A DNA stretch of 64,000 nucleotides from Bacteroidetes bacterium 43-16. Its GTDB lineage: Bacteria; Bacteroidota; Bacteroidia; Chitinophagales; Chitinophagaceae. Each line of letters opens with the position of its first letter. Positions within the stretch are counted from its first letter, which is position 1. Shown here piece after piece: positions 26,876 to 35,854 of this stretch. The notes under the pieces were generated by a model. It was not told the origin of the DNA. It was given only the letters and a program-made list of their open reading frames with translations, and made no database searches. The stretch is from assembly GCA_001897525.1 (NCBI GenBank), contig MKTB01000019.1:62001-126000 (forward strand). The letters run 5' to 3'. The position numbers and the translations under genes were made by a program.

Positions 26876-27907
26876 TCATTGCTGAATGGAGGTAAACTGT
26901 TTCAGGAAGCGTATATCGTTCTGAGAATACAGCCTCAGGTCGTTTACCTGGTACTTGATCTGCGTAATCCGTTCTACGCCCATACCAAATGCAAAACCGG
27001 AATATACTTCAGGATCGATGTTGAAATTGCGTAAGAGGTCCGGGTGTACCATACCGCAACCCAGGATCTCTACCCAACCGGTATGCTTACACAGGTTACA
27101 GCCTTTACCGCCACAAACGGTACAGCTAATGTCCATTTCTGCACTCGGCTCTGTAAAGGGGAAATAAGAAGGACGGAAGCGCACTTTAGTATTGCTGCCG
27201 AACATTTCTTTTACAAAATAATAAAGCGTCTGCTTCAGATCAGCGAAAGAGACTTTCTTATCGATGTACAAACCTTCTGTCTGGTGGAAGAAGCAGTGTG
27301 CCCTGGCACTGATGGTTTCATTCCTGTAAACACGGCCGGGACAGATCACACGTACCGGCAGGTTACCCTCTTCCAGTACACGTGCCTGTGTGGAAGAAGT
27401 ATGTGTACGCAGGATCCAGTCGGGATTCTGGGCCACATAGAACGTATCCTGCATATCCCTTGCCGTATGATCGGCAGGCATATTCAGGGAAGTAAAGTTA
27501 TGCCAGTCGTCTTCTATTTCAGGACCTTCAGCTACAGTAAAACCAATCTTGCTGAATATATTGACGATCTCGTTTTCGGTCACTTTTAAGGGATGGCGCG
27601 TTCCGGGCTGAAACTGCAGACCGGGCAGGGAGAAATCCAGTTGGTTGCCTTGCTTTCCTCCTCCGGACTGTACCTGCTTATTGTTCTCGTAATGTGCTTC
27701 TGCAAATTGCTTAAAAGCATTCAGCAACTGACCGGCATCTTTTTTATCTGCCGGGGCTACATCTTTCATAGCAGCAAAAGCATCTTTTACCAAACCCTTG
27801 GTGCCTAAGAATTTGATCCTATAAGCCTCCAAAGCGGCGGCATCTGTAATAACAATATTTGAAATCTCAGCTTCCAAGGCTGCTAATTTCTGTTTCAGCG
27901 ATTCCAT
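26876..27907 (-). CDS. pheS: Phenylalanine--tRNA ligase alpha subunit
   Basis: 343 residues, normal length. It charges tRNA-Phe as part of an alpha2-beta2 enzyme. The N-terminal coiled coil (1-90) is followed by the class II core: motif 2 region VRVICPGRVYRNETISARAH, FHQTEGLYIDK, the PSYFPFTEPSAE segment that lines the Phe pocket, and motif 3 GFAFGMGVERI near the end. A Cys cluster (CTVCGGKGCNLCKHTGW) is the usual insertion. pheT is not adjacent in this window. A -7 box (27915-27922) ends 8 bp before the ATG, suggesting a very short leader. Confidence 0.97.
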   Translation of the reverse strand: MESLKQKLAALEAEISNIVITDAAALEAYRIKFLGTKGLVKDAFAAMKDVAPADKKDAGQLLNAFKQFAEAHYENNKQVQSGGGKQGNQLDFSLPGLQFQPGTRHPLKVTENEIVNIFSKIGFTVAEGPEIEDDWHNFTSLNMPADHTARDMQDTFYVAQNPDWILRTHTSSTQARVLEEGNLPVRVICPGRVYRNETISARAHCFFHQTEGLYIDKKVSFADLKQTLYYFVKEMFGSNTKVRFRPSYFPFTEPSAEMDISCTVCGGKGCNLCKHTGWVEILGCGMVHPDLLRNFNIDPEVYSGFAFGMGVERITQIKYQVNDLRLYSQNDIRFLKQFTSIQQ

Positions 27908-27914
27908 AAGAGTG

Positions 27915-27922
27915 CAAAGATA
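27915..27922 (-). promoter_or_regulatory. -7 box immediately upstream of pheS
   Basis: On the minus strand TATCTTTG matches TAnnTTTG and ends 7 bp before the ATG at 27907. With a start site 3-5 nt after the box the message would have a leader of only a few nucleotides. No clear TTTG -33 box is visible. Confidence 0.55.
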
Positions 27923-28048
27923 GGAAATTGAAGGATTTGTAAATTAGGGAATTTGAGCTTGTAGATGGATAGCTAAACTACTCCATTTTACAGAAAAAAA
28001 ATACAGGGACTCAACGGTAGTTTCAAAAAGGGTAAAAGCCTTATCACA

Positions 28049-28079
28049 AAAGAGCCGGAAGCAATGCTTCCGGCTCTTT
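28049..28079 (-). terminator. Terminator of folD
   Basis: A 15-bp GC-rich stem with arms AAAGAGCCGGAAGCA (28049-28063) and TGCTTCCGGCTCTTT (28065-28079), 8 bp after the folD stop on the minus strand. Confidence 0.88.
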
Positions 28080-28087
28080 CTATATAA

Positions 28088-28957
28088 TTAGTCCTTACAG
28101 GCTTTTAATGTATTTTGCATCAGGGCGCAAATGGTCATTTTGCCTACCCCACCCGGCACCGGGGTAATGTAGCTTGCTTTTTCCTTTACGGTATCAAAGT
28201 CTACATCGCCTACCAGCCTGAAGCCCGACTTTTTAGTCGCATCTTCGATCCGGTTAATGCCCACATCCACGATGATAGCACCTTCTTTCACCATATCAGC
28301 AGTCACATATTTGGGACGGCCAATAGCGGCTACGATAATATCTGCTTCAAGACACAATTCTTTCAGGTTCTTTGTCTTAGAGTGTGTCAAAGTTACCGTG
28401 CAGTTACCCGGGTTGGTATTGCGGCTCATCAGCAGGCTCATAGGCGTACCCACGATATTGCTTCTGCCGATCACGACACAATGCTTACCTACGGTATCAA
28501 TACCATAGTGTTGCAACATCATCATGATACCATTCGGTGTAGCCGGGATAAAAGTATCTTGTCCCAATACCATTTTACCGATACTGTTAGGATGAAAGCC
28601 ATCCACATCTTTTTCGGGATGGATGGTATTGATCACTTTATCTTCTGAGATATGTTTGGGTAAAGGCAATTGTACCAGGATACCATCGATATCACTGTCT
28701 GCATTATAGGTTTCGATCAGCGCCAGCAGTTCCGCTTCGGTAGTGTCCGGGGCCAAACGGGATAAAGTAGATTTGAAGCCTAAGAAATCACAGGTTTTCA
28801 CTTTTGAAGCTACATAGGTCTGACTTGCAGGGTCTTCTCCTACCAAAATTGCGGCCAGGTGGGGCACTTTTTTGTTGTTTTGAACACGAGCGGCTACCTC
28901 GCTCTGAATTTCTTTAAGTATTTCTTCTGATACTTTTACGCCGTCTAATAATTGCAT
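28088..28957 (-). CDS. folD: Bifunctional methylenetetrahydrofolate dehydrogenase/cyclohydrolase
   Basis: 289 residues, the usual FolD length. It interconverts 5,10-methylene-, methenyl- and 10-formyl-tetrahydrofolate in one-carbon metabolism. Conserved stretches are visible in order: AAILVGEDPASQTYVASKVKTCD (with the catalytic Lys), DGILVQLPLPKHI, KDVDGFHPNSIG, the Rossmann part VVIGRSNIVGTPMSLLM and TVTLTHSKT, ADIIVAAIGRP and the C-terminal DVDFDTVKEKASYITPVPGGVGKMT. It is followed by a strong terminator and preceded by a -7 box abutting the start codon. Complete, no anomaly. Confidence 0.97.
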   Translation of the reverse strand: MQLLDGVKVSEEILKEIQSEVAARVQNNKKVPHLAAILVGEDPASQTYVASKVKTCDFLGFKSTLSRLAPDTTEAELLALIETYNADSDIDGILVQLPLPKHISEDKVINTIHPEKDVDGFHPNSIGKMVLGQDTFIPATPNGIMMMLQHYGIDTVGKHCVVIGRSNIVGTPMSLLMSRNTNPGNCTVTLTHSKTKNLKELCLEADIIVAAIGRPKYVTADMVKEGAIIVDVGINRIEDATKKSGFRLVGDVDFDTVKEKASYITPVPGGVGKMTICALMQNTLKACKD

Positions 28958-28961
28958 GGCG

Positions 28962-28969
28962 CAAAATTA
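28962..28969 (-). promoter_or_regulatory. -7 box abutting the folD start codon
   Basis: TAATTTTG on the minus strand ends 4 bp before the ATG at 28957, separated by GCGCC-type sequence that resembles the one before ispG. Transcription would begin at or next to the start codon, so the mRNA is predicted to be leaderless. No clear -33 box. Confidence 0.55.
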
Positions 28970-29140
28970 AACAAATTTACGTTTAAAGTAAATTTATGTG
29001 TACAAGGAATGTGTATAAAAAAGGGCCTTTACACAATTTATAAGACTTGTAAGTTAAAAAATTATTTTAACTTCGCCTGTCATAGTATTTGATAAAAAAA
29101 CATAAAATTTCAATAAAATTAAAATAACAGATAGATAAAG

Positions 29141-30712
29141 ATGGATAATATCGCAATTATAGGTGCGGTGGTAGTCGGGGTTATATTAGGGATTATTTTA
29201 GGAAAACTAATATTTGCCAAGAATACCGCTAACAAGGTAGCAGAAGCAGAACTACAGGCGCAAAAATTAATAGAAGACGCGCAAGCGAAAGCAGATACCA
29301 TTAAAGAGAAGAAAGTACTTGAAGCCAAAGAACATTTTTTACAGTTAAAATCTGACAACGACAAAGAGACCAACCTACGTAACCAGAAACTAAGCGAGCA
29401 GGAAAATAAATTAAAACAAAAGGAACAATCCTTAAACGATAAACTAAAAGCCGTTCAGACTCAGGTAAATGAAAATACGGAGCTTAAAACGGAATTACAG
29501 GACCATATTGAATCGGCCAAAATAAAAAGGGCTGAATTGGAAAAACACCAGGAAGAGCAGATCAAACGCCTGGAAAAAATTGCCAACCTCTCTGCTGAAG
29601 AAGCGAAAGCGGAACTGGTAGAAGCGATGAAAGAGGAAGCGCGTACCAATGCTATGGCGCATATCCAGGAGATCGTGGAGCAGGCGAAAACAAATGCCAG
29701 CAAAGAAGCTAAGAAAATCGTTATTCAAAGTATCCAGCGTGTGGCTGCCGAGCAGACCATCGAGAATGCCATTACGGTATTCAACCTGGAAAGCGATGAG
29801 ATCAAAGGCCAGATCATCGGTCGTGAAGGTAGAAACATCCGTGCTTTGGAAGCAGCCACAGGAGTAGACCTGGTGATTGATGATACGCCTGAAGCCATCG
29901 TTTTAAGCTGCTTTGATCCGCTGAGAAGAGAAATTGCACGCTTATCGCTGCAACGCCTGGTACAGGATGGCCGTATCCACCCTGCCCGTATTGAAGAGGT
30001 GGTGGAAAAAACTAAAAAACAGATCGAAGACCAGGTAATGGAAATCGGTGAACGTACGATCATTGAATTAGGTATTCATGGTTTACATAAAGACCTGGTG
30101 AGAATGGTGGGTAAAATGCGTTTCCGTTCTTCTTATGGTCAGAACTTATTGATGCACTCCAAAGAGACCGCTAACCTTTGTGGTATCATGGCTGCAGAGC
30201 TCGGACTGGGACAGAAAGTAGTTAAATTAGCGAAGAGAGCCGGTTTATTACATGATATAGGTAAAGTACCTGATGAAGAAACAGAATTGAGCCACGCCTT
30301 ATTGGGAGCCAAGCTGGCAGAGAAAGCCGGAGAACATCCTGCGGTGATCAATGCAATCGGTGCGCACCATGATGAGATGGAAATGGCTTACATTATCTCC
30401 CCGATCATCCAGGCTTGTGATGCCATCAGTGGTGCAAGACCGGGAGCGCGTCGCGAGATCATGCAGAGTTACCTGCAAAGGATCAAGGATCTTGAAAACT
30501 TAGCGGTAGCTTATGATGGTGTGGAAAAAGCTTATGCCATCCAGGCTGGCCGTGAACTGCGCGTGATCGTAGAAGCAGATAAAGTAACGGATAGCGACAG
30601 CGACCGTTTAAGCTTTGAGATCGCTGATAAGATCCAGAAAGAAATGCAATACCCGGGACAGATCAAAGTAACGGTGATCCGCGAGAAAAGAGCGGTCAAC
30701 GTAGCCCGCTAA
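29141..30712 (+). CDS. rny: Ribonuclease Y
   Basis: 523 residues. The N-terminal membrane anchor (about 5-24, [17 protein letters not shown]) is followed by a long coiled coil (25-205), a KH domain (about 212-275, [19 protein letters not shown]) and an HD domain (about 335-430) with the metal-binding HD pair in [10 protein letters not shown] and [11 protein letters not shown]. RNase Y is a membrane-anchored endoribonuclease that starts mRNA decay. The length and order match the family well. The only neighbour on the same strand is a palindromic terminator just downstream; it stands alone. Confidence 0.97.
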   Translation: MDNIAIIGAVVVGVILGIILGKLIFAKNTANKVAEAELQAQKLIEDAQAKADTIKEKKVLEAKEHFLQLKSDNDKETNLRNQKLSEQENKLKQKEQSLNDKLKAVQTQVNENTELKTELQDHIESAKIKRAELEKHQEEQIKRLEKIANLSAEEAKAELVEAMKEEARTNAMAHIQEIVEQAKTNASKEAKKIVIQSIQRVAAEQTIENAITVFNLESDEIKGQIIGREGRNIRALEAATGVDLVIDDTPEAIVLSCFDPLRREIARLSLQRLVQDGRIHPARIEEVVEKTKKQIEDQVMEIGERTIIELGIHGLHKDLVRMVGKMRFRSSYGQNLLMHSKETANLCGIMAAELGLGQKVVKLAKRAGLLHDIGKVPDEETELSHALLGAKLAEKAGEHPAVINAIGAHHDEMEMAYIISPIIQACDAISGARPGARREIMQSYLQRIKDLENLAVAYDGVEKAYAIQAGRELRVIVEADKVTDSDSDRLSFEIADKIQKEMQYPGQIKVTVIREKRAVNVAR

Positions 30713-30741
30713 TATAAAATTTCATTAGCTTATCAATATAA

Positions 30742-30775
30742 AAAATTCCGGGATGCTTAAGCATCCCGGAATTTT
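30742..30775. terminator. Bidirectional palindromic terminator
   Basis: A perfect 34-bp palindrome whose left arm is AAAATTCCGGGATGCTT, between rny and the convergent lipoprotein gene; A and T ends allow termination on both strands. Confidence 0.9.
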
Positions 30776-30823
30776 AGCTTTTAAGTATTAACCTACTGTA
30801 TAAGCACTAGCGGATGACGGTAA

Positions 30824-31360
30824 CTACCTGTTGCGGTCAATCTCTTCCTGCAGTTCATTCTCCTGGACCCTGAAATTATAGCTTGTTGCAAATTGCTTTT
30901 GGGCGCGGGCAAAGGCCTTATCATATTGTTCTTCCTCTTTGGTAAAGCGCCTTGTCAAGGCTTCCATCTTAGCCGCGTGTCCCATTACCGTGTCTGTGGT
31001 ATAGGCCAGTGCCAGCAGTTCCTGGTAATCCTGGGCTACTGCTTTCTTATAGAATTTAAGCAATTCCATGAATGCCTTTTTAAACTGCTTATCATCTCCG
31101 TCAAAGCTCAGCTTCTGGGCTTTACTGATCCCGTTTTCCACTTTACGCAAGACGGCTAAACGCTCGGCCTGTGCATCTGCGCTATCAAGCTGGCCCAGGT
31201 CATCTTTCAATTTCAGGAAACTAAGGATAATATCATTTTGTACGGCAACCAGGCTGTCATTGTAGCGTACCGCTTTCTGGCTGTCCTGGCAACCGGAAAA
31301 TACCATAGCCCCAAAGCCCAGCCCTATACTTATCAGGATGTTTTTAGTCATTTGATTCAT
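30824..31360 (-). CDS. Lipoprotein of unknown function
   Basis: 178 residues with a lipoprotein signal: hydrophobic stretch and lipobox VFSGC, Cys at about residue 24. The mature part is almost entirely helical and charged with no recognised motif; heptad-like spacing suggests a helical bundle or coiled coil, as in periplasmic lipoprotein chaperone-like families. Its ATG overlaps the stop of the upstream alpha/beta-hydrolase-like gene by one base (TAATG), so the two are translated together and probably act together. A second ATG lies at codon 4. No function is proposed. Confidence 0.8.
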   Translation of the reverse strand: MNQMTKNILISIGLGFGAMVFSGCQDSQKAVRYNDSLVAVQNDIILSFLKLKDDLGQLDSADAQAERLAVLRKVENGISKAQKLSFDGDDKQFKKAFMELLKFYKKAVAQDYQELLALAYTTDTVMGHAAKMEALTRRFTKEEEQYDKAFARAQKQFATSYNFRVQENELQEEIDRNR

Positions 31361-32586
31361 TATTTATTTAAGAATGAAGAGGCTTCCCCGACAAACCTGC
31401 TGAATGCTTCGTCCACCTCTTGTTTGTATTTATGTACCAATGAAAAAGGGTTCATATGTGAATAAGGATATTGGTAGTCATCTATCAGCACTTCGATAGG
31501 AATATCCCTGTAACCGCCCTTTAAAGTATTGAGGGCTTCTACCGGAGGTGCCACATCATCTTGCTTCAAAACCAGTGCTTTGATCTGGTGACTCATGCCG
31601 GACAAGCGGCTTTCCCTTTCCTTCAGGAAATAATTGTAGCGGAGCATGGTCTTGAACCAGGCTTCTTTAGGATGCTCTTCCCAGTTTTGAAAATGCGCGA
31701 GACGCTTATCGGTAGCAAAATCGGAGCTCAACAGTTCTGCATAGCTTCTTTGCATGGCAATGGCTGCGCTGGCATCCATAATGTATTTGGACACGGGAAA
31801 CATACGGTCTATGGTCATCCCACCACAGAAGCAAAACAGCCTGGCCTCCTTGAAATAATCTGAAGGATTGGCCATCTTGAGGATCGAGGCAAAGAAAGAA
31901 CCTATGGAGTAGCCGAATAAATCAACGGAAGCATTCGGTTCAATTTCGGGTACCTTACCCTCATTGATCGTTTCTATCAACTGAACGACATCTGCATAGG
32001 TCTGGAAACCGGACCAGAACAATCTTTGCGGGAAATATTCCAGCCTGCTGCTGATGGCCGCATTGATGAAAGAGGAGGAAGTACCGTTCTCCGGGTATTT
32101 CTCCGCCCTGCTCCGGGCCAGGGCCAGCATCTGCTGCTTATCTCCCCAGTCTTCGGGCGCACGGTCCATATGAAAGGCAATAGGAAACAGGACAACAGCC
32201 TTCTGGGTTTGCTTTGCGATCTCGCAGGCCCAGGGCAGGTATTTATCCCATTTCTTTTCATTAAGCCCGTGAAAAAACAAGATAAAGCCTTTACTTCTTT
32301 CCGGTGCTGTAGTTTTTAAAATATAGTAAGAGAAAGACCGGTTACACTGGATCTCGAAATCGGTCTGTACAATGTCTTCCGCATTATTTACACCTGCTCC
32401 TCCTCCGTCCAAACCAGCGCCATGAATATTACATTGCGGCTGTTCACATCCTGATAAAAACGAAGCAGATTTTTGGGACTCAAAAGCGTAGCGTTTGATG
32501 GTGATGCCCAATTCGGCCATCGCAGCCTGGTCAGTAATCACCGGGAAGTTGTTTTTCAACAAAGAATAGAGCTCATAGTAGTGCAT
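31360..32586 (-). CDS. Alpha/beta-hydrolase-like protein of unknown substrate (possibly DUF6051)
   Basis: 408 residues, no signal peptide. A strand FILFFHGLNEKKWDKYLPW resembles the HG oxyanion region of alpha/beta hydrolases, and LFGYSIGSFFAS carries a nucleophile elbow with candidate Ser227. A late VLIDDYQYPYSHMNPFSLVHKY supplies candidate Asp and His residues. An N-terminal Cys/Gly-rich stretch (SGCEQPQCNIHGAGLDGGGAG) is unusual and might bind metal. I believe similar Bacteroidota proteins are filed as DUF6051, but am not sure. It is coupled by TAATG to a lipoprotein gene, suggesting an envelope-related role. Confidence 0.75.
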   Translation of the reverse strand: MHYYELYSLLKNNFPVITDQAAMAELGITIKRYAFESQKSASFLSGCEQPQCNIHGAGLDGGGAGVNNAEDIVQTDFEIQCNRSFSYYILKTTAPERSKGFILFFHGLNEKKWDKYLPWACEIAKQTQKAVVLFPIAFHMDRAPEDWGDKQQMLALARSRAEKYPENGTSSSFINAAISSRLEYFPQRLFWSGFQTYADVVQLIETINEGKVPEIEPNASVDLFGYSIGSFFASILKMANPSDYFKEARLFCFCGGMTIDRMFPVSKYIMDASAAIAMQRSYAELLSSDFATDKRLAHFQNWEEHPKEAWFKTMLRYNYFLKERESRLSGMSHQIKALVLKQDDVAPPVEALNTLKGGYRDIPIEVLIDDYQYPYSHMNPFSLVHKYKQEVDEAFSRFVGEASSFLNK

Positions 32587-32695
32587 GAAGAAACATTTTA
32601 AATAGCGTGTAGGGCTACAGCAATTTATCTAAAAATACTAATTATATGGAAGTAAAACAAAAATGTGTGAAGGGCTAAATCTTTCGTGGAACGTG

Positions 32696-33808
32696 CTATT
32701 TTCCCCTTGCAGCCAACTCAAAAACAATACCTGCGGCATTTTCAGAAGCATTATTGTCTTTGGCCAAGTATTGCCAGAGGCGTGTGTAGTCCGATTGTAT
32801 GCGGTCTATATTATCCTGGTTAGTGGTGATGTCTTCCAGGGCTTTACTCAACTGCGCTTTATTAAAATCGCCCTGCAGCAACTCGACAACAGACAGTTTG
32901 TCTAAAATAATATTCAGCAGGGACACATATTTTATCTTCACCATTTTCTTGGCAATGGTATAGGTCAATGCATTGGTTTTATAGACCACGACCTGGGGTA
33001 CGCCCATCAAAGCCGTTTCCAGGCTTGCGGTACCGGAAGCTACAATTGCCGCATCAGCAATTTTTAAAATATCGTATGTTTTATTTTTGATCAGGGAAAC
33101 GTTCTTATAGGGTGCGATCATTTCCGCGTAAAGCTGCTCATCCTGGCCAGGTGCCTGGGCAATGATCACCCGGTATCCCGGCATATCGGCTGCGGCATCC
33201 AGCATTAATGGCAATAACTTCTTAATCTCCTGGGTACGGCTGCCGGGCAATAGCGCCAGCACTTTTCCCGGTCCTTTTTCCAGAACGGAATCGGTCTCTA
33301 AAGCCGCATTGATCACTTCTACAAGGGGATGCCCCACGTAATGTACCGGGTAATTAAATTTAGCATAGAAAGGTTCTTCGAAAGGGAGGATGACCATCAT
33401 CTCATCCACATATTTATTGATGTGGTGTATGCGGTTTTCTTTCCAGGCCCACACGGTGGGAGAAATATAATAAGCAGTACGGAATCCCTGTTGATGCGCC
33501 CATTTAGCAATACGCAGGTTGAACCCGGGATAGTCTACCAACAGGATGACATCGGGATTAAAGGCAAGGATATCTGCTTTACAAAATGAGATATTTTTAA
33601 GAATAGTGCCCAGGTGCTTCAGTACTTCTACCAGGCCCATAAAAGCCAGGTCGCGGTAGTGCTTGATGATATCAGCTCCGGCAGCCTGCATCAGATCGCC
33701 TCCCCAGGCCCTTATCTGAGCGCCCGGATCTTTACGTTTTAATGCTTTGATCAGGTTGCCGGCGTGCAAGTCTCCGCTTGCCTCACCTGCTATAATGTAA
33801 TATTTCAA
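32696..33808 (-). CDS. lpxB: Lipid-A-disaccharide synthase
   Basis: 370 residues, usual length. It joins UDP-diacylglucosamine and lipid X in lipid A synthesis at the inner membrane. Visible conserved parts are [21 protein letters not shown] at the start, [88 protein letters not shown] and [24 protein letters not shown]. The frame has no ATG; TTG at 33808 directly precedes the conserved N-terminus and an in-frame stop lies just upstream. It starts 20 bp after a GT2-like glycosyltransferase gene, so the two form an operon. Confidence 0.97.
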   Translation of the reverse strand: MKYYIIAGEASGDLHAGNLIKALKRKDPGAQIRAWGGDLMQAAGADIIKHYRDLAFMGLVEVLKHLGTILKNISFCKADILAFNPDVILLVDYPGFNLRIAKWAHQQGFRTAYYISPTVWAWKENRIHHINKYVDEMMVILPFEEPFYAKFNYPVHYVGHPLVEVINAALETDSVLEKGPGKVLALLPGSRTQEIKKLLPLMLDAAADMPGYRVIIAQAPGQDEQLYAEMIAPYKNVSLIKNKTYDILKIADAAIVASGTASLETALMGVPQVVVYKTNALTYTIAKKMVKIKYVSLLNIILDKLSVVELLQGDFNKAQLSKALEDITTNQDNIDRIQSDYTRLWQYLAKDNNASENAAGIVFELAARGK

Positions 33809-33828
33809 TAGATAAGCTTATGAAAGTT

Positions 33829-34626
33829 TCACTGAACTACTTCCCGGTCGATCTTATTGCGCCATCCCCATTTATTAAAATAGTATAATGAAGACCTGAA
33901 CCCGTACCAGGTCAATAAGGTGCTTTTATGAACCCCTCCTTTAAAGTCATGCACGACAACTGCTTCAGGGAAATAGGCCGTTTCTGCGATCTGCAGGATC
34001 CTCCTGCTCAAATCGGCATCTTCGGTGTACATGAATATACGTTCATCAAATAAGCCCGCCTGCTGCAATGTGCTGCATCTCAAAAACATGAAGCAACCGG
34101 AAAGAAAGGGGATATGAAACATAGGTTTTTCATAATCTTTATCTTTATTTTCAAAGAAATAAAGCGATTCTTCCATACGCTTCTGTCCAAGGCCTTTCAT
34201 AAAGCGCCGGGCCAATAAAATATAAGGAGTAGGATTATTTTTACAAAGATACTGAATACGGCCATCAGGATAAATAATTTTAGGCATCACCAGGCCTACA
34301 TGGGTATTTTCTTCCATGAAGTTCCCTAATGATTCCAGGCATTTTCTATCAAATAATAAATCAGGATTGAGTACTACATGATAATCGGAACTATTCATGG
34401 TCTCGCGCATAGCTACATTATGTGCTTTCCCATATCCCAGATTGCCCGGAAAATGCATATAAATTATCCTATTGTCAAACTTGAGTTTAGAACTTATCTG
34501 ATCAATTGCAGAATTATCTATTACATAAAGTTGTGTGACCATTTTACTTTGCAAAAAAGACTTACACACCTGTAATACCTCTGTCAATGATGTATTATAT
34601 GTTACAATAGAACCTGTTATCTTCAT
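33829..34626 (-). CDS. Family 2 glycosyltransferase (rhamnosyltransferase-like)
   Basis: 265 residues from the ATG at 34626, which gives the standard beginning MKITGSIVTYN; a frame extension of 18 codons upstream lacks homology signals. The GT-A core shows VIDNSA, NLGYGKAHNVAM, the DxD-like YHVVLNPDLLF, VGLVMPKIIYPDGR, GCFMFLRCSTLQQAGLFDERIFMYTEDADLSRRI, which is the pattern of rhamnosyl/dTDP-sugar transferases for surface glycans. It likely acts at the cytoplasmic membrane and is followed at 20 bp by lpxB, linking it to lipopolysaccharide synthesis. The donor sugar cannot be given. Confidence 0.9.
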   Translation of the reverse strand: MKITGSIVTYNTSLTEVLQVCKSFLQSKMVTQLYVIDNSAIDQISSKLKFDNRIIYMHFPGNLGYGKAHNVAMRETMNSSDYHVVLNPDLLFDRKCLESLGNFMEENTHVGLVMPKIIYPDGRIQYLCKNNPTPYILLARRFMKGLGQKRMEESLYFFENKDKDYEKPMFHIPFLSGCFMFLRCSTLQQAGLFDERIFMYTEDADLSRRILQIAETAYFPEAVVVHDFKGGVHKSTLLTWYGFRSSLYYFNKWGWRNKIDREVVQ

Positions 34627-35095
34627 AAATAAACAAATCGGCCTGCCGGCAAAACCCTCTCCAATACCATGCGGTATCAATAGTCAAATCAAGCCTATTC
34701 AGTACTTTTACATCATCATGATGCATGTTACGAACCGAACATTAAAAACATTCATTTATACCTTAATATTTCCAAAACCAGCATACCCGAATTCCTCCTC
34801 ACTCTCTAAGACGCTCAAAATACTCCGTTTCTTTTAAGGCAGCGCAAATATACAAAAGTAAACCATTAGGACCTTGACATTATTATTATTAGAAAACGGT
34901 AAAGTTTTAACAATTATTGCCATACTATTTATCTTTTTTAATTCGTTGTCTTTAGGTATGTTTTGTTAAATTCTTTAAAATGGAGGCCTAAAAGAGTAGA
35001 GAGGCGTAACATTGGCTTAACTTTGAAGCTCAAGCTAAAAGCTTGAAAAGCAAAACTATATAACAGAACTTTTAAGTACAGAACAAAACCTATTG
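34627..35095. other. 469-bp divergent spacer
   Basis: This spacer separates the GT2-lpxB operon from the CpsB-like phosphatase gene. Minus-strand TATATTTG (34852-34845) is a possible -7 box for the GT2 gene, leaving a ~215-nt leader. Plus-strand TAACTTTG (35018-35025) is a possible -7 box for the phosphatase. Neither has a clear TTTG partner. No gene or RNA structure was recognised. Confidence 0.4.
35018..35025 (+). promoter_or_regulatory. Possible -7 box of the CpsB-like phosphatase gene
   Basis: TAACTTTG matches TAnnTTTG, leaving a leader of about 65 nt. The -33 box is not convincing. Confidence 0.4.
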
Positions 35096-35854
35096 ATGTT
35101 TTCGATTTTCAAAAAAAACAAAAAAATAAACGTAAATTTTTCTTCATTTCTTAACCAGGATATGCACTCTCATATCCTCCCGGGAATTGATGATGGTGCT
35201 CCTGACACCGATACTGCAATAGCGCTGATCCGGGGAATGATGAGTTCCGGGATCACAAAATTCATGGGAACGCCTCATATTATGGCAGAGATTCACCGCA
35301 ATACCAGAGCCTCCATAACTGATGCCTATGAGAAGTTGCGCAAAGCGCTTACAGAAAATAATATAGATATTGACCTGAAGTATGCTGCCGAGTACATGAT
35401 TGATGAAGGTTTCCTCGACCATTTAAAAAAGGGAGACCTCTTAACTGTTTTTGACAACAAAATATTGGTTGAAACTCCATTTTATCACGAGCCGATCGAC
35501 ATCGAAGATGTGCTTTTCCAGATAGATACTGCAGGATATAAAGCGATACTGGCACACCCTGAGCGTTATCACTTTATTGATGATAAGCTTAAGGTCCTGG
35601 ATAAATACCTGGACCGTGATATCGCCTTACAACTCAATATACTCTCCTTAAGTGGCTATTACGGAAGCAGGGAAAAAGAAAATGCCCATAAAATATTGGA
35701 TGCCGGTCTCTACCGTTTCGTAGGCAGCGACCTGCACCATACGCGGCACCTGAACCGTATTGCAACAATGGTCCTGGACCGGAAGGTGATTGACAAGCTG
35801 GAAAAGCTGGCCTGGGAAAATCAACAGATCACGGATTTTGCCCCGAGTGTATAA
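35096..35854 (+). CDS. CpsB/YwqE-type tyrosine-protein phosphatase (PHP fold)
   Basis: 252 residues from ATG 35096 (a TTG precedes it by one codon). The metal-binding PHP motifs DMHSHILPGIDDGAPD (about 22-37), TPHIM, a central AEYMIDE, LAHPERYHF and VGSDLHHTRH are all present, matching the manganese-dependent tyrosine phosphatases CpsB/YwqE that dephosphorylate BY-kinases and so regulate capsule or exopolysaccharide synthesis. No kinase or Wzz-like gene is adjacent here. The last 26 bp overlap the end of the convergent deacetylase gene. Confidence 0.92.
   Translation: MFSIFKKNKKINVNFSSFLNQDMHSHILPGIDDGAPDTDTAIALIRGMMSSGITKFMGTPHIMAEIHRNTRASITDAYEKLRKALTENNIDIDLKYAAEYMIDEGFLDHLKKGDLLTVFDNKILVETPFYHEPIDIEDVLFQIDTAGYKAILAHPERYHFIDDKLKVLDKYLDRDIALQLNILSLSGYYGSREKENAHKILDAGLYRFVGSDLHHTRHLNRIATMVLDRKVIDKLEKLAWENQQITDFAPSV

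Noticed and set aside
30742-30775. The 34-bp palindrome as a mobile-element end or attachment site
   Set aside because: It lies between convergent genes with A/T flanks and there are no direct duplications or transposase genes.
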